Shown here one piece after another: positions 20,336 through 30,866 of a DNA stretch of 64,000 nucleotides (its first letter is position 1; each line of letters opens with the position of its first letter). Position numbers and translations under genes: made by a program. Source of the DNA: Pseudomonas sp. GGS8. GTDB taxonomy: Bacteria; Pseudomonadota; Gammaproteobacteria; Pseudomonadales; Pseudomonadaceae. The notes beneath the pieces were generated by a model. That model ran no database searches. It was given only the letters and a program-made list of their open reading frames with translations, and was not told the origin of the DNA. The stretch lies in contig NZ_JALJWF010000001.1 in NCBI RefSeq assembly GCF_024168645.1, forward strand, positions 2,917,501-2,981,500, read 5' to 3'.

Positions 20336-21190
20336 ATGTCTGTAGCAGTCATTCAAATGGTCAGCCAGAGCGACGTGCTGGCCAATCTGGCCCAGGCCCG
20401 TCGTCTGCTTGAGCAAGCGGCGTCCGGTGGCGCGCAGCTGGCCGTGCTTCCGGAAAACTTCGCTGCCATGGGCCGTCGCGACATTGCCGACATCGGCCGC
20501 GCCGAAGCCTTGGGTGAAGGCCCGATCCTGCCGTGGTTGAAACAGACCGCCCGCGACCTCAAGTTATGGATAGTGGCCGGCACGTTGCCGTTGCCGCCGG
20601 CGGATCAACCGACGGCCAAAGCACATGCGTGCTCGTTGTTGGTCGATGATCAGGGCGAGACCGTGGCGCGGTACGACAAGCTGCATCTGTTCGACGTGGA
20701 CGTAGCGGACACTCGCGGGCGCTATCGCGAATCCGATGACTATGCTTATGGCAGTGGTGTGGTGGTTGCCGATACGCCGGTCGGTCGAGTCGGCCTGACG
20801 GTGTGTTACGACTTGCGATTTCCGGAGCTGTACAGCGAATTGCGTGCTGCTGGCGCGGAGTTGATTACCGCTCCGTCAGCCTTTACCGCAGTGACCGGCG
20901 CGGCCCATTGGGACGTGCTGATTCGCGCGCGGGCCATCGAGACTCAGTGTTATGTGCTCGCGGCCGCCCAGGGTGGAACACATCCGGGGCCGCGAGAGAC
21001 CTTTGGTCATGCCGCCATCGTCGATCCATGGGGACGGGTGCTGGCACAACAGGATCAGGGCGAGGCCGTGCTGCTGGCCGAACGCGACAGCAGCGAACAG
21101 GCGTCTATCAGGGCGCGGATGCCGGTGTCCACTCACCGGCGCTTTTTCTCGCAGGGCGCCCAGCGACCTGCATCAGAACGACGAATTTAA
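20336..21190 (+). CDS. carbon-nitrogen hydrolase (Nit-type, deaminated glutathione amidase-like)
   Basis: A nitrilase-superfamily amidase of 284 aa. The catalytic Glu-Lys-Cys triad is visible in LAVLPENFAAMG (about residue 41), YDKLHLFDVDV (about 114) and VCYDLRFPELY (about 156). The closest characterised group is Nit1/NitA, which hydrolyses deaminated glutathione as metabolite repair; the substrate here is inferred. AAGGA sits seven bases before the ATG at 20336, favouring it over the ATG at 20330. It lies 12 bases before tldD. Confidence 0.85.
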   Translation: MSVAVIQMVSQSDVLANLAQARRLLEQAASGGAQLAVLPENFAAMGRRDIADIGRAEALGEGPILPWLKQTARDLKLWIVAGTLPLPPADQPTAKAHACSLLVDDQGETVARYDKLHLFDVDVADTRGRYRESDDYAYGSGVVVADTPVGRVGLTVCYDLRFPELYSELRAAGAELITAPSAFTAVTGAAHWDVLIRARAIETQCYVLAAAQGGTHPGPRETFGHAAIVDPWGRVLAQQDQGEAVLLAERDSSEQASIRARMPVSTHRRFFSQGAQRPASERRI

Positions 21191-21202
21191 GGCGTAAAGC
21201 AT

Positions 21203-22645
21203 ATGAGCGAGTTGTTGTCCTCTGTCAGTGAACACCTCCTGGCGCCCGGCGGCGTAACGATCGAGAGCCTGCAAGGTGTGCTCGGTGATCTGGCCGGCCC
21301 GGGCATCGATGCCGCCGACCTGTATTTCCAGGGGCAGATTTCCGAGTCCTGGGCGCTGGAAGACGGGATCGTCAAGGAAGGCAGCTTCAACCTCGACCAG
21401 GGTGTCGGCGTGCGTGCGCAATCGGGTGAAAAAACCGGTTTTGCCTATAGCAATGCGATCACCCTCGAAGCGCTGGGCGCGGCGGCCCGTGCGGCCCGTT
21501 CGATCTCCCGGGCCGGGCAGAATGGCACCGTGCAGGCGTTCACCACTCAGGATGTCGCCCAATTGTACGGGCCGGACAACCCGCTGGAAGTGATGAGCCG
21601 CGCCGAGAAAGTCGAGTTGCTCAAGCGCATCGATGTGGCGACCCGCGCCCTCGACCCGCGTATCCAGCAAGTCACCGTGAGCATGGCCGGGGTCTGGGAG
21701 CGGATTCTGATCGCCTCCACCGATGGCGGCCTGGCGGCGGATGTGCGGCCGCTAGTGCGTTTCAACGTCAGCGTGATCGTCGAGCAGAACGGTCGCCGCG
21801 AGCGCGGCGGTCATGGCGGTGGCGGTCGTACCGATTACCGCTATTTCCTCAGCGAAGACCGCGCCATGGGCTATGCCCGCGAAGCGTTGCGCCAGGCGCT
21901 GGTGAACCTGGAAGCGATCCCGGCCCCGGCCGGTACGTTGCCGGTGGTGTTGGGGTCGGGTTGGTCCGGTGTGTTGCTGCACGAAGCGGTCGGTCACGGT
22001 CTGGAAGGCGATTTCAACCGCAAGGGCAGTTCGGCCTACAGCGGGCGCATGGGCGAGATGGTTGCATCGAAGCTCTGCACCATCGTCGATGATGGCACCC
22101 TCGCCGGGCGCCGTGGTTCGCTGAGCGTCGATGACGAAGGCACGCCGACCGAGTGCACCACACTGATCGAAAACGGTGTGCTCAAAGGTTACATGCAGGA
22201 CAAGCTCAACGCGCGCCTGATGGGTGTGGCCCGCACCGGCAACGGTCGTCGTGAATCTTACGCGCACCTGCCGATGCCGCGCATGACCAACACTTACATG
22301 CTCGGTGGCGAAAGCGACCCGGCGGAAATCATCGCCTCGGTGAAAAAAGGCATCTACTGCGCCAACCTCGGCGGCGGTCAGGTGGACATCACCAGTGGCA
22401 AGTTCGTGTTCTCCACCAGCGAGGCGTACTTGATCGAAGACGGCAAGATTACTGCCCCGGTCAAAGGCGCGACGTTGATCGGCAACGGGCCGGAAGCCAT
22501 GAGCCGGGTGTCGATGGTTGGTAACGATCTGGCGCTGGACAGCGGTGTGGGAACGTGTGGCAAGGATGGGCAGTCGGTGCCGGTGGGTGTCGGCCAGCCA
22601 ACCTTGAAAATAGATGCGATCACTGTGGGTGGCACAGGATCGTAA
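21203..22645 (+). CDS. tldD: metalloprotease TldD
   Basis: TldD, 480 aa, the catalytic half of the TldD/TldE metalloprotease. It degrades unfolded peptides, and in enterobacteria it processes microcin B17 and the antitoxin CcdA. The zinc motif [11 protein letters not shown] (about 257-267) has the HExxxH arrangement unique to this family. Its partner, PmbA/TldE, is nearby at 23339, separated by yjgA on the opposite strand. Confidence 0.96.
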   Translation: MSELLSSVSEHLLAPGGVTIESLQGVLGDLAGPGIDAADLYFQGQISESWALEDGIVKEGSFNLDQGVGVRAQSGEKTGFAYSNAITLEALGAAARAARSISRAGQNGTVQAFTTQDVAQLYGPDNPLEVMSRAEKVELLKRIDVATRALDPRIQQVTVSMAGVWERILIASTDGGLAADVRPLVRFNVSVIVEQNGRRERGGHGGGGRTDYRYFLSEDRAMGYAREALRQALVNLEAIPAPAGTLPVVLGSGWSGVLLHEAVGHGLEGDFNRKGSSAYSGRMGEMVASKLCTIVDDGTLAGRRGSLSVDDEGTPTECTTLIENGVLKGYMQDKLNARLMGVARTGNGRRESYAHLPMPRMTNTYMLGGESDPAEIIASVKKGIYCANLGGGQVDITSGKFVFSTSEAYLIEDGKITAPVKGATLIGNGPEAMSRVSMVGNDLALDSGVGTCGKDGQSVPVGVGQPTLKIDAITVGGTGS

Positions 22646-22705
22646 GGGTCTCTTGAAAAAGTGAAGCTTCGGGTGAGTTGCGAGGCAACTCACCCGATTC
22701 GGGAC

Positions 22706-23230
22706 TTAACGCAAACCGCGTTGAGTCTCATCCAGCTCACGGATGTACTTGAAGATTTTACGGCTCGAAGCCGGTGGCTTGTTGGTCGCCAGTTCGTGCT
22801 GGGCCTGACGGATCAGGGAGCGCAATTGTTGACGATCGGCCTCCGGGTAATCGACGACGAATTTCTCCAGGACGGCGTCGTCGCCTGCGATCAAGCGATC
22901 GCGCCAGCGTTCCAGGCCGTGGAAACGTTCGTTGTACTGCCGGGTGGAGGCATCGAGTTGATCGAGCAGAGTGAGAATGGCGTCAGTGTCCTGATCGCGC
23001 ATCAGCTTGCCGATGAACTGAAGGTGCCGTTTACGCGCGATGTTCGCGGTGTGCTTGGGCGCATCGGCCAGAGCCCGGCGCAAAGCGTCGGTCAACGGCA
23101 GTTTTGCCAGCAGGTCAGGCTTGAGTGTTGTAAGGCGCTCGCCGAGGCCAACCAGAGCATGCAGCTCGCGTTTGACCTGGGATTTGCTTTTTTCTCCCGT
23201 ATCGAGGGAGTCGTCGTAAGAATCAACCAT
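22706..23230 (-). CDS. darP: ribosome biogenesis factor YjgA/DarP
   Basis: A DUF615-family protein of 174 aa (YjgA, renamed DarP in E. coli), which binds late 50S assembly intermediates. It is highly charged and helical. The conserved C-terminal stretch [14 protein letters not shown] is present. It starts with ATG at 23230. The open frame upstream continues into the promoter region and pmbA antisense and is not coding. It is divergent from pmbA, with about 108 bases between starts. Confidence 0.93.
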   Translation of the reverse strand: MVDSYDDSLDTGEKSKSQVKRELHALVGLGERLTTLKPDLLAKLPLTDALRRALADAPKHTANIARKRHLQFIGKLMRDQDTDAILTLLDQLDASTRQYNERFHGLERWRDRLIAGDDAVLEKFVVDYPEADRQQLRSLIRQAQHELATNKPPASSRKIFKYIRELDETQRGLR

Positions 23231-23338
23231 GGTGGCCGTCCGCAAAGAAACGCCGCCATGATAACCAGTCGGGGGCCGCTTGTCCGGCCCGGTCGCTCGA
23301 TGACCGTTACCGAAAGCAGAATTTGAGTGGAGAACAGC

Positions 23339-24685
23339 ATGAGTGCAGTTGAAAGCGTCGGCCCACAAGCGTTGCCGGCACTGCAAGAGCAAGTCGAGCA
23401 GATCATTGCTGAAGCCAAGCGCCAGGGCGCCAGTGCCTGTGAAGTGGCGGTGTCGCTGGAGCAGGGCCTGTCGACCACGGTGCGTCAGCGGGAAGTCGAA
23501 ACCGTTGAGTTCAACCGCGACCAGGGCTTTGGCATCACCTTGTATGTAGGGCAGCGCAAAGGCTCGGCCAGCACCTCGGCCAGCGGTTCGGAAGCGATTC
23601 GCGAAACCGTCGCTGCTGCGCTGGCAATCGCCAAACACACGTCGGAAGATGAAGCCGCAGGCCTGGCGGATGCCGCGCTGATGGCCAAGGAACTGCAGGA
23701 CTTCGACCTGTTCCACCCATGGAGCATCACCCCGGAGCGAGCGATCGAGCAGGCCCTGGCCTGTGAAGCGGCGGCGTTTGCCGCCGACAGCCGGATCAAG
23801 AATGCCGACGGTACCACCCTCAGCACTCACCAGGGTTGCCGTGTGTACGGCAACAGCCACGGTTTTGTCGGCGGTTATGCCTCGACCCGTCACAGCCTCA
23901 GCTGTGTGATGATCGCCGAGGCCGATGGCCAGATGCAGCGCGATTACTGGTACGACGTGAACCGGCAGGGCAATTTGTTAGCCAGCCCGGAGAGCATCGG
24001 CCAGCGTGCCGCGCAACGGGCAGCGAGTCGCTTGGGCGCGCGCCCGGTGCCGACCTGCGAAGTGCCGGTGCTGTTTTCTGCGGAACTGGCCGGCGGTTTG
24101 TTTGGAAGTTTCCTCTCGGCGATTTCCGGTGGCAGTCTGTATCGCAAATCGTCGTTCCTCGAAGGCACGCTGGGGCAAAAACTGTTCCCGGAATGGCTGA
24201 CCATCGATGAACGTCCGCACTTGATGCGCGCCTTGGGCAGCTCTGCCTTCGACGGCGATGGCCTGGCGACCTACGCCAAGCCGTTCGTGGAAAACGGCGA
24301 GCTGGTGTCCTACGTGCTTGGCACCTATTCCGGCCGTAAGCTGGGCATGCCGAGCACCGCCAATGCCGGCGGGGTGCACAACCTGTTCGTCACCCATGGC
24401 GACGAAGATCAGGCGGCCTTGTTGCGCCGCATGGGTCGTGGCCTGCTGGTCACTGAATTGATGGGGCAGGGCCTGAACATGGTCACTGGCGATTACTCCC
24501 GTGGCGCGGCGGGTTTCTGGGTCGAGAACGGTGAAATCCAGTTCGCGGTCCAGGAAGTGACCATTGCCGGCAACATGCGTGACATGTTCAAGCAGATCCT
24601 TGCGGTGGGTAATGACCTGGAATTACGCAGCAACATTCGCACCGGTTCGGTGTTGATCGAGCGGATGACGGTGGCGGGCAGCTAA
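23339..24685 (+). CDS. pmbA: metalloprotease TldE (PmbA)
   Basis: PmbA/TldE, 448 aa, the non-catalytic partner that forms a heterodimer with TldD and shapes the proteolytic chamber. The family fold is shared but the HExxxH motif is absent, as expected. The conserved C-terminal region [19 protein letters not shown] is intact. ATG at 23339 has GGAG at 23329-23332; the GTG 12 bases upstream is an unlikely start. A strong bidirectional terminator follows. Confidence 0.95.
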   Translation: MSAVESVGPQALPALQEQVEQIIAEAKRQGASACEVAVSLEQGLSTTVRQREVETVEFNRDQGFGITLYVGQRKGSASTSASGSEAIRETVAAALAIAKHTSEDEAAGLADAALMAKELQDFDLFHPWSITPERAIEQALACEAAAFAADSRIKNADGTTLSTHQGCRVYGNSHGFVGGYASTRHSLSCVMIAEADGQMQRDYWYDVNRQGNLLASPESIGQRAAQRAASRLGARPVPTCEVPVLFSAELAGGLFGSFLSAISGGSLYRKSSFLEGTLGQKLFPEWLTIDERPHLMRALGSSAFDGDGLATYAKPFVENGELVSYVLGTYSGRKLGMPSTANAGGVHNLFVTHGDEDQAALLRRMGRGLLVTELMGQGLNMVTGDYSRGAAGFWVENGEIQFAVQEVTIAGNMRDMFKQILAVGNDLELRSNIRTGSVLIERMTVAGS

Positions 24686-24701
24686 GCTGCGACTGCTGCA
24701 C

Positions 24702-24740
24702 AAAAAAACGCGCCACCCAATCGGGTGGCGCGTTTTTTTT
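24702..24740. terminator. bidirectional Rho-independent terminator (pmbA / ptsO)
   Basis: ACGCGCCACCC and GGGTGGCGCGT form a perfect stem with loop AATC, flanked by seven A on the left and eight T on the right. It can end transcripts from both sides and lies between convergent pmbA and ptsO. Confidence 0.93.
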
Positions 24741-24814
24741 GGATCAAGATATCGCAGCTTTTGTCAGCGCCTACGCGTCTGTGGCCGCGACCGAATGCTG
24801 CAATCCATTGATCT

Positions 24815-25087
24815 TTATTCGCCTTCGTCGAAGTAGTTATTGATCAGCGCCACCAGTGCAGCCATTGCTTCCTGCTCTTGTTCACCTTCGGTTTTCAGGT
24901 GGATTTTGGTGCCCTTGCCCGCAGCCAGCATCATCATGGCCATGATACTTTTGCCATCGACCATAGTCTCTGGAGTGCGGCCAGCCCTGATCTGGCACGG
25001 GAACTGCCCGGCCACCCCGACGAACTTTGCAGATGCGCGGGCATGCAGGCCCAGCTTGTTGATGATTTCGATTTCCAGAGCAGGCAT
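24815..25087 (-). CDS. ptsO: phosphocarrier protein NPr (PtsO)
   Basis: NPr, 90 aa, the HPr-like phosphocarrier of the nitrogen phosphotransferase system. It takes phosphate from PtsP and passes it to PtsN. The phosphorylatable His is in LGLHARASAKFV (residue about 16), and the conserved serine is in DGKSIMAMMMLAA. It is the last gene of the rpoN cluster, 15 bases after rapZ. Confidence 0.95.
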   Translation of the reverse strand: MPALEIEIINKLGLHARASAKFVGVAGQFPCQIRAGRTPETMVDGKSIMAMMMLAAGKGTKIHLKTEGEQEQEAMAALVALINNYFDEGE

Positions 25088-25102
25088 CGCGATGTGAATC
25101 CT

Positions 25103-25960
25103 TTAGCTGAGGTCGCGGTGGCGAACCTGGACGTTCTTCAGGGATTGTTGCAGGACCTGACCCAGACGTTCGGTCAAGTAGACAGAGCGGTGATGTCCGC
25201 CGGTGCAGCCAATGGCAATGGTGACATAGGCGCGGTTGCTGGCGGCAAAGCGGGGCAACCACTTGAGCAGGTAGGAGGAAATGTCCTGGAACATCTCTTC
25301 GACATCCGGCTGTGCCGCCAGGTACTCGGCCACCGGTTGATCGAGCCCGGACTGTGCCCGCAGCTCCGGTTTCCAGTAAGGGTTGGGCAGGCAACGCACG
25401 TCGAACACCAGATCGGCGTCCACCGGCATGCCACGCTTGAACCCGAAAGACTCCACCAGAAACGCAGTACCGGGCTCCGGCTGATTCAGCAGGCGCAGCT
25501 TGATGGTATCGCGCAGCTGATACAGGTTCAGACTGGTGGTGTTGACCTTGAGGTCGGCCAGATCGGCGATCGGCCCCAGCAGATTGGTTTCGTCCTCTAT
25601 CGCCTCCGCCAGCGAGCGATTGGCGCTACTCAGGGGGTGACGACGGCGGGTTTCCGAAAAACGTTTGAGCAGGGTCTCTTCATCGGCGTCCAGATACAGC
25701 ACATCGCACTGGATATGCCGGCTGCGGACTTCTTCCAGCAATTCGGGAAACCGTGACAGGTGGCTCGGCAAGTTGCGTGCATCGATGGACACGGCCACCA
25801 GCGGTTGTGCCAGTTCGGTATGAATCAGCGCGCGTTCGGCCAGTTCTGGCAACAGGCCGGCAGGCAGGTTGTCGATGCAGTAGTAGCCGTTGTCCTCGAG
25901 AACATCGAGGGCAGTGCTTTTACCTGAGCCGGAGCGGCCGCTGACGATGATCAGGCGCAT
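25103..25960 (-). CDS. rapZ: RNase adapter protein RapZ
   Basis: RapZ, 285 aa. In enterobacteria it binds small RNAs (GlmY/GlmZ) and directs RNase E to control amino-sugar synthesis. The N-terminal P-loop is GRSGSGKST (residues 8-16). The C-terminal domain carries [18 protein letters not shown]. Position between ptsN and ptsO is the conserved one. Whether it works on GlmY/Z-like RNAs in Pseudomonas is not shown by the sequence. Confidence 0.95.
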   Translation of the reverse strand: MRLIIVSGRSGSGKSTALDVLEDNGYYCIDNLPAGLLPELAERALIHTELAQPLVAVSIDARNLPSHLSRFPELLEEVRSRHIQCDVLYLDADEETLLKRFSETRRRHPLSSANRSLAEAIEDETNLLGPIADLADLKVNTTSLNLYQLRDTIKLRLLNQPEPGTAFLVESFGFKRGMPVDADLVFDVRCLPNPYWKPELRAQSGLDQPVAEYLAAQPDVEEMFQDISSYLLKWLPRFAASNRAYVTIAIGCTGGHHRSVYLTERLGQVLQQSLKNVQVRHRDLS

Positions 25961-25962
25961 GA

Positions 25963-26427
25963 TTAGTGACCGTTTTGCTCGTTCAGGACAACCTGATACA
26001 AGGCTTCGTTGCTCGGGGCGCTACGCAGTTTTTCGCGCACTTCCTTGCGGTCAAGCATGCTGGCGATCTGGCGCAGCAACTCCAGGTGCGCATCGGTGGC
26101 GGCTTCCGGGACCAGCAGGACAAACAGCAGGTCAACCGGGGCACCGTCGATGGCGTCGAAATCGATGGGTGCGTCCAAGTGCATCAAGGCGCTGATGGGC
26201 GACTCACAGCCCTTGAGGCGGCAGTGGGGGATGGCGATACCGTTGCCAAAACCGGTGGAACCGAGTTTTTCACGGGCGACCAGACTCTCGAAGACATCCT
26301 GCATGGCCAGACCCGGCACTTCGCGATGGATAAGGTTGGCAATTTGCTCGAGGGCTTTCTTTTTACTGCCGCCCGGCACGTTCACGAGGGAACGGCCGGG
26401 GGTCAGGATGCTTTCAAGTCGGATCAT
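25963..26427 (-). CDS. ptsN: nitrogen regulatory PTS protein EIIA-Ntr (PtsN)
   Basis: PtsN, 154 aa, a PTS EIIA type-2 domain protein. Its phosphorylation state regulates potassium transport, carbon/nitrogen balance and, in Pseudomonas, biofilm-related traits. The active His lies in [11 protein letters not shown] (residue about 67). It starts 12 bases after hpf and ends 2 bases before rapZ, so the genes are probably co-transcribed. Confidence 0.96.
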   Translation of the reverse strand: MIRLESILTPGRSLVNVPGGSKKKALEQIANLIHREVPGLAMQDVFESLVAREKLGSTGFGNGIAIPHCRLKGCESPISALMHLDAPIDFDAIDGAPVDLLFVLLVPEAATDAHLELLRQIASMLDRKEVREKLRSAPSNEALYQVVLNEQNGH

Positions 26428-26439
26428 GGGTTGGGAGTG

Positions 26440-26748
26440 TTAACGACCGGTCGCGCCCTGGAGGAGGCTCTGGGTCTTTTCCTTATGCTTTTTGAGTTGT
26501 TTATCCAGCTTGTCGGTCAGTGCGTCGATCGCTGCGTACATATCGGTATGTTCCGCGTTAGCGACCACTTCATTGCCGGGAATATGCAGTGTGGCTTCGA
26601 TTTTCTGCTTGAGCTTCTCGACCGTCATCGTGACTTGCACGTTGGTGATCTTGTCGAAATGCCTCTCTAATCGTTCGAGTTTTTCGCCGATGTAGGTGCG
26701 AAGAGGTTCGGTCACTTCCAGTTGGTGTCCACTGATGTTGACTTGCAT
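26440..26748 (-). CDS. hpf: ribosome hibernation promoting factor HPF (short form)
   Basis: HPF, 102 aa, short form without the C-terminal dimerisation domain of long HPF. It binds the 30S decoding region and promotes 100S or hibernating ribosomes in stationary phase. MQVNISGHQLEVTEPLRTYI begins the S30AE domain, and EHTDMYAAIDALTDKLDKQL is its conserved core. ATG at 26748 fits the family; the longer frame upstream is not conserved. It sits directly downstream of rpoN. Confidence 0.95.
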   Translation of the reverse strand: MQVNISGHQLEVTEPLRTYIGEKLERLERHFDKITNVQVTMTVEKLKQKIEATLHIPGNEVVANAEHTDMYAAIDALTDKLDKQLKKHKEKTQSLLQGATGR

Positions 26749-26822
26749 ACAGCTTCTCCTTCGTTGCCAGTGCATAAAGCGGTAGATCAGATGATCTACC
26801 ACTGGAACGCTGTGGCGTGGCT

Positions 26823-28316
26823 CTACATCAACCGCTTGCGTTCGCTCGAAGGCGCGATCCCGAGGGATTCGCGGTACTTGGCGACGGTGCGGCGAGCCAC
26901 CTGAATGCCTTGTGCCTCCAGTAAACCAGCGATCTTGCTGTCACTCAACGGCTTTTTCTGATTTTCCGCGGCAACCAGTTTTTTGATGATCGCGCGGATC
27001 GCCGTGGACGAGCATTCACCGCCTTCGGAGGTGCTGACGTGGCTGGAAAAAAAGTATTTCAGTTCATAGATGCCCCGTGGGGTATGCATGAATTTCTGCG
27101 TGGTCACCCGTGAAATAGTCGATTCATGCATGCCTACCGCCTCAGCGATGTCGTGCAGTACCAACGGCTTCATGGCCTCGTCGCCGTACTCCAGGAAGCC
27201 GCGCTGATGCTCGACGATCTGGGTGGCCACTTTCATAAGGGTTTCGTTGCGGCTTTGCAGGCTCTTGATGAACCAGCGAGCTTCCTGCAGCTGATTACGC
27301 ATGAAGGTGTTATCAGCGCTGGTATCGGCGCGGCGTACGAAGCCGGCGTATTGGGCGTTGACCCGCAGGCGTGGCACCGACTCCTGGTTCAGCTCCACCA
27401 GCCAGCGCTCGTTGTCCTTGCGCACGATCACGTCGGGAACAACGTATTCGGCTTCGGTGGACTCGATTTGCGAGCCCGGGCGCGGGTTGAGGCTCTGGAC
27501 CAGTTCGATCACCTGGCGCAGTTCATCTTCCTTGAGCTTCATGCGGCGCATCAGCTGGCTGTAGTCGCGGCTGCCGAGCAGGTCGATGTAGTCGGTGACC
27601 AGGCGCTTGGCCTCGGCCAGCCAAGGGGTCTTGGCGGGCAGTTGGCGCAGTTGCAGCAGCAGGCATTCACCGAGGTTGCGAGCGCCGATACCGGCGGGCT
27701 CGAATTGCTGGATGCGATGCAGGACGGCTTCGATTTCGTCCAGTTCGATGTCCAGTTCCGGATCGAAGGCCTCAAGGATTTCCTCGAGGGTTTCGTCCAG
27801 ATAGCCCTGATTGTTGATGCAGTCGATCAGGGTCACGGCGATCAGGCGATCGGTGTCGGACATCGGTGCCAGGTTCAGTTGCCAGAGCAAATGGCTTTGC
27901 AGGCTTTCACCGGCCGAAGTACGGGTGGTGAAATCCCACTCGTCGTCATCATTGCTCGGCAGGCTGCTGGCACTGGTCTGGTAGACGTCTTCCCAGGCGG
28001 TATCGACAGGCAATTCGTTGGGAATGCGTTCGTTCCAGTCGCCTTCCTCAAGGTTATCCACCGTCGGAGCGGTTTCCTGGTAGGAGGGTTCCTGAATGTC
28101 GGCGTTGGGTTGCTGTTCGGCTTTGTCGGCCAAGGGGTCGGCGTTATCGAAGTCGTCGCCTTCTTCCTGGCGTTCGAGCATCGGATTGGACTCCAGGGCC
28201 TCCTGGATTTCCTGTTGCAGGTCCAGGGTCGACAATTGGAGCAGGCGGATGGCCTGTTGCAGCTGCGGTGTCATCGTCAGCTGCTGGCCCATTCTCAAGA
28301 CTAGCGATGGTTTCAT
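26823..28316 (-). CDS. rpoN: RNA polymerase sigma-54 factor RpoN
   Basis: Sigma-54, 497 aa, needed for transcription of nitrogen, flagellar and many other genes with -24/-12 promoters. Region I (about 1-50) is Gln/Leu-rich for activator response. An acidic region II follows. The core-binding and DNA-binding parts come next, ending in the RpoN box [10 protein letters not shown] near residue 475. It lies downstream of lptB with 185 bases between them. Confidence 0.98.
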   Translation of the reverse strand: MKPSLVLRMGQQLTMTPQLQQAIRLLQLSTLDLQQEIQEALESNPMLERQEEGDDFDNADPLADKAEQQPNADIQEPSYQETAPTVDNLEEGDWNERIPNELPVDTAWEDVYQTSASSLPSNDDDEWDFTTRTSAGESLQSHLLWQLNLAPMSDTDRLIAVTLIDCINNQGYLDETLEEILEAFDPELDIELDEIEAVLHRIQQFEPAGIGARNLGECLLLQLRQLPAKTPWLAEAKRLVTDYIDLLGSRDYSQLMRRMKLKEDELRQVIELVQSLNPRPGSQIESTEAEYVVPDVIVRKDNERWLVELNQESVPRLRVNAQYAGFVRRADTSADNTFMRNQLQEARWFIKSLQSRNETLMKVATQIVEHQRGFLEYGDEAMKPLVLHDIAEAVGMHESTISRVTTQKFMHTPRGIYELKYFFSSHVSTSEGGECSSTAIRAIIKKLVAAENQKKPLSDSKIAGLLEAQGIQVARRTVAKYRESLGIAPSSERKRLM

Positions 28317-28420
28317 GGCAGGGGCTTAACACCTTATTCGCCGGCGCACATGCGCCATCCACTACAGGGCGCCGAAGCGCCAAACATAAGCAAATTATAT
28401 GCCTGAAACTGAAGTGTTTG

Positions 28421-28478
28421 CCTAGAGCGCTGTAACAATAAAAAACTATTGATTTTTTATTGAAAAAGAGCGCTCAGG
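28421..28478. repeat. nested inverted repeat in the rpoN promoter region
   Basis: An inner perfect repeat, CAATAAAAAA ... TTTTTTATTG (28436-28462, loop CTATTGA), is enclosed by outer arms CCTAGAGCGCT and AGCGCTCAGG, with one bulged A. It lies between the lptB stop and the rpoN start. It could be an lptB transcript terminator, a regulator site for rpoN, or both. No assignment can be made from sequence. Confidence 0.6.
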
Positions 28479-28501
28479 CGACTGGCCAGGCAGTTCAGCG
28501 C

Positions 28502-29227
28502 TTACAGGCGGAACTCGTGGCCCAGATACACTTCCTTGACCAGTTCGTTGGCCAGGATGGTGGCAGAGTCACCTTCAGCGATCAGCTGGCCATCATTGAC
28601 GATGTAGGCGGTTTCGCAGATGTCCAGGGTTTCACGGACGTTGTGGTCAGTGATCAGCACGCCAATGCCTTTGGCCTTGAGGTGATGGATGATCTGCTTG
28701 ATGTCGCCCACCGAGATCGGGTCCACGCCGGCGAAGGGTTCGTCGAGGAGGATGAATTTCGGGTTGGTGGCCAGTGCCCGGGCAATTTCCACGCGACGGC
28801 GTTCGCCACCGGACAGGCTCATGCCAAGGCTGTCACGGATGTGGTGGATGTGAAATTCCTGCAGCAGGCTTTCCAGCTCTTTGCGGCGACCTGCCTTGTC
28901 GAGCTCCTTGCGGGTCTCGAGGATGGCCATGATGTTGTCGGTCACCGACAGCTTGCGGAAGATCGACGCTTCTTGTGGAAGATAGCCGATACCGGCCTTC
29001 GCACGACCGTGCATCGGCTGGTGGCTGACATCCAGGTCATCGATCAGTACGCGGCCCTGATCGGCCTGCACCAGACCGACGATCATGTAGAAACAGGTGG
29101 TCTTGCCGGCGCCGTTGGGACCAAGCAGGCCGACGATCTGACCGCTGTCGATGGACAAGCTGACGTCACGCACGACCTGGCGGCTCTTGTAGCTCTTGGC
29201 CAGATGCTGAGCTTTCAGAGTTGCCAT
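28502..29227 (-). CDS. lptB: LPS export ABC transporter ATPase LptB
   Basis: LptB, 241 aa, the cytoplasmic ATPase of the LptB2FGC transporter that extracts LPS from the inner membrane. Walker A is GPNGAGKTT (about 37-45), the ABC signature is LSGGERRR, Walker B is [13 protein letters not shown], and the H-loop His lies in LITDHNVRE. Start and lptA stop overlap by one base. Confidence 0.97.
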   Translation of the reverse strand: MATLKAQHLAKSYKSRQVVRDVSLSIDSGQIVGLLGPNGAGKTTCFYMIVGLVQADQGRVLIDDLDVSHQPMHGRAKAGIGYLPQEASIFRKLSVTDNIMAILETRKELDKAGRRKELESLLQEFHIHHIRDSLGMSLSGGERRRVEIARALATNPKFILLDEPFAGVDPISVGDIKQIIHHLKAKGIGVLITDHNVRETLDICETAYIVNDGQLIAEGDSATILANELVKEVYLGHEFRL

Positions 29228-29775
29228 TACTGGGCCTTTTGCTCGTCGGTTTTCTTTTTCGGCTGGATCACCATGTCGATGCGCGGACGCGTCTCGGTGA
29301 CTTTGTTGCCCGTGGCGCGACCGGCGCTCGCAAGCTTCTTGACCGTGTCGTAGACGATTTTCTCGCCCTGGGTGGTGTTATTGTCCTTGTCGACAACTTT
29401 TGCCTTGTCGATCAGCACTACGCGGTTTTGGGCTGCGTGGTACTGGATGGTCACGCCCCAGCCCTGAACGGGCTTGGTGTCACCAGCGGTCTGCAGTTGC
29501 TCGAAGTAGGCCAGGTTGCCCACCGAAGTCACCACGTCGATGTCGCCTGCAGGCGTGCGGGTGATGGTCACGGTGTTGCCCTTAACGATCATCGAGCCCT
29601 GGGTGATGATCACGTCACCTTTATAGGTGGCAATGCCATTCTTGTCGTCCAGCTGGGCGTCGTCGGCCTGAATGCGGATAGGCTGCGCTTGATCGGTCGG
29701 CAGAGCCCAGGCGCTCACGCTTCCCAGTGCTGCGCTCAGACTGAGCAAAATAGGGAGAGTTTTAACGAGCCTCAT
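29227..29775 (-). CDS. lptA: LPS transport periplasmic protein LptA
   Basis: LptA, 182 aa, the periplasmic bridge protein carrying LPS between LptC and LptD. It has a signal peptide cleaved near SAWALPTDQ and an OstA/LptA beta-jellyroll (about 28-150) with the core [19 protein letters not shown]. The C terminus is Lys-rich. It overlaps lptC by 14 bases. Confidence 0.95.
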   Translation of the reverse strand: MRLVKTLPILLSLSAALGSVSAWALPTDQAQPIRIQADDAQLDDKNGIATYKGDVIITQGSMIVKGNTVTITRTPAGDIDVVTSVGNLAYFEQLQTAGDTKPVQGWGVTIQYHAAQNRVVLIDKAKVVDKDNNTTQGEKIVYDTVKKLASAGRATGNKVTETRPRIDMVIQPKKKTDEQKAQ

Positions 29776-30334
29776 ACTGTCCTCTTACGTTCGATAGCAG
29801 GTGTATCCTGCTTTCTTTCAAGTACGCTTTCATTCCGTTGCCTGTCGATACACCGCCAGCGCCGTCGATTCTAACGGGTTGATCGGTCTGCGCATATTGC
29901 TGCTGCGGGAACACTGTCATACGGGTGGTGGTAATCAGGGTTTTACGGTTTTTTTCGTCGAAACGGGTGATGCGTACCGAGTCAATCAGCTCGACCTGGG
30001 TGCCGTCCGGGTTGACTTCGCCGCGCTCGCTCTGGACGTGCCAGGGGAACTCGGTACCGCGAAACATGTTCAGGTCAGGATTGGACAGCAACGTCACTTC
30101 GGTCGCTTTCAGGTGTTCGACCTTGTCGGACGTCATTTCGTACTGCAATTTGCCGTCCGGCAGGTACTGCACGCTGTGGGCGTTGGTGGCGTAATAGTCG
30201 ATCATGGCTTCATCGACTTGCGCCACTGGCTTGTCGAGGAAGCGTTCCGGGCTGATGTTCCAGTAGCCGACCGCAGCGAATAGCGCCGCGATGCAACCGA
30301 ATATCAGGATGTTGCGAATCTTTTTGCTCAGCAT
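29762..30334 (-). CDS. lptC: LPS export protein LptC
   Basis: LptC, 190 aa, bitopic inner-membrane partner of LptB2FG with a periplasmic jellyroll that receives LPS. A transmembrane segment is near residues 6-24. The DUF1239 domain follows, with YEMTSDKVEHL and RGEVNPDGTQVEL. The ATG at 30334 puts the start 7 bases after kdsC; the longer frame adds a stretch overlapping kdsC and is unlikely. Confidence 0.94.
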   Translation of the reverse strand: MLSKKIRNILIFGCIAALFAAVGYWNISPERFLDKPVAQVDEAMIDYYATNAHSVQYLPDGKLQYEMTSDKVEHLKATEVTLLSNPDLNMFRGTEFPWHVQSERGEVNPDGTQVELIDSVRITRFDEKNRKTLITTTRMTVFPQQQYAQTDQPVRIDGAGGVSTGNGMKAYLKESRIHLLSNVRGQYEAR

Positions 30335-30341
30335 GTTGGGC

Positions 30342-30866
30342 TCACAGGTACGCGGCGTTGGCCGCATCGAGGCGGCCCTGGGCGCGCAGGATCAATTCGC
30401 AGAATTCGCGCGCGGCACCCTCGCCGCCACGGGCCTGGGTGATGCCGTGGGCGTGTTCGCGCACGAAACTGGCGGCGTTGGCCACCGCCATGCCCAGGCC
30501 GACGCGGCGAATCACCGGCAGGTCCGGCAGGTCGTCGCCGAGGTAGGCCACGTGTTCATAGCTTAGGTTGAGTTGGGCAAGGAGCTCGTCGAGCACCACC
30601 AGTTTGTCTTCGCGACCCTGGTACAGGTGTGGAATGCCGAGGTTCTTCGCCCGCCGTTCGACCACCGGAGTCTTGCGGCCGCTGATGATAGCGGTCTGCA
30701 CGCCGGCTGCCATCAACATCTTGATGCCCTGACCGTCGAGGGTATTGAAGGTCTTGAATTCGCTGCCGTCTTCGAGGAAATACAGGCGCCCGTCGGTCAG
30801 CACGCCGTCGACGTCGAATACCGCCAGTTTGATCTGTTTGCCGCGTTGCAGTAGATCCGTGCTCAT
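30342..30866 (-). CDS. kdsC: 3-deoxy-D-manno-octulosonate 8-phosphate phosphatase KdsC
   Basis: KdsC, 174 aa, a HAD phosphatase that removes phosphate from Kdo-8-phosphate in LPS core synthesis. HAD motif I is VFDVDGVLTDG (about 17-27), motif II is TAIISGRKT, and motif IV is VAYLGDDLPDLP. It overlaps kdsD by one base. Confidence 0.96.
   Translation of the reverse strand: MSTDLLQRGKQIKLAVFDVDGVLTDGRLYFLEDGSEFKTFNTLDGQGIKMLMAAGVQTAIISGRKTPVVERRAKNLGIPHLYQGREDKLVVLDELLAQLNLSYEHVAYLGDDLPDLPVIRRVGLGMAVANAASFVREHAHGITQARGGEGAAREFCELILRAQGRLDAANAAYL

Noticed and set aside
22706..23893. A much longer version of the yjgA/DarP gene reaching into pmbA
   Set aside because: Only the part from 23230 matches the family. 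The extension covers a divergent promoter and lies antisense to pmbA.
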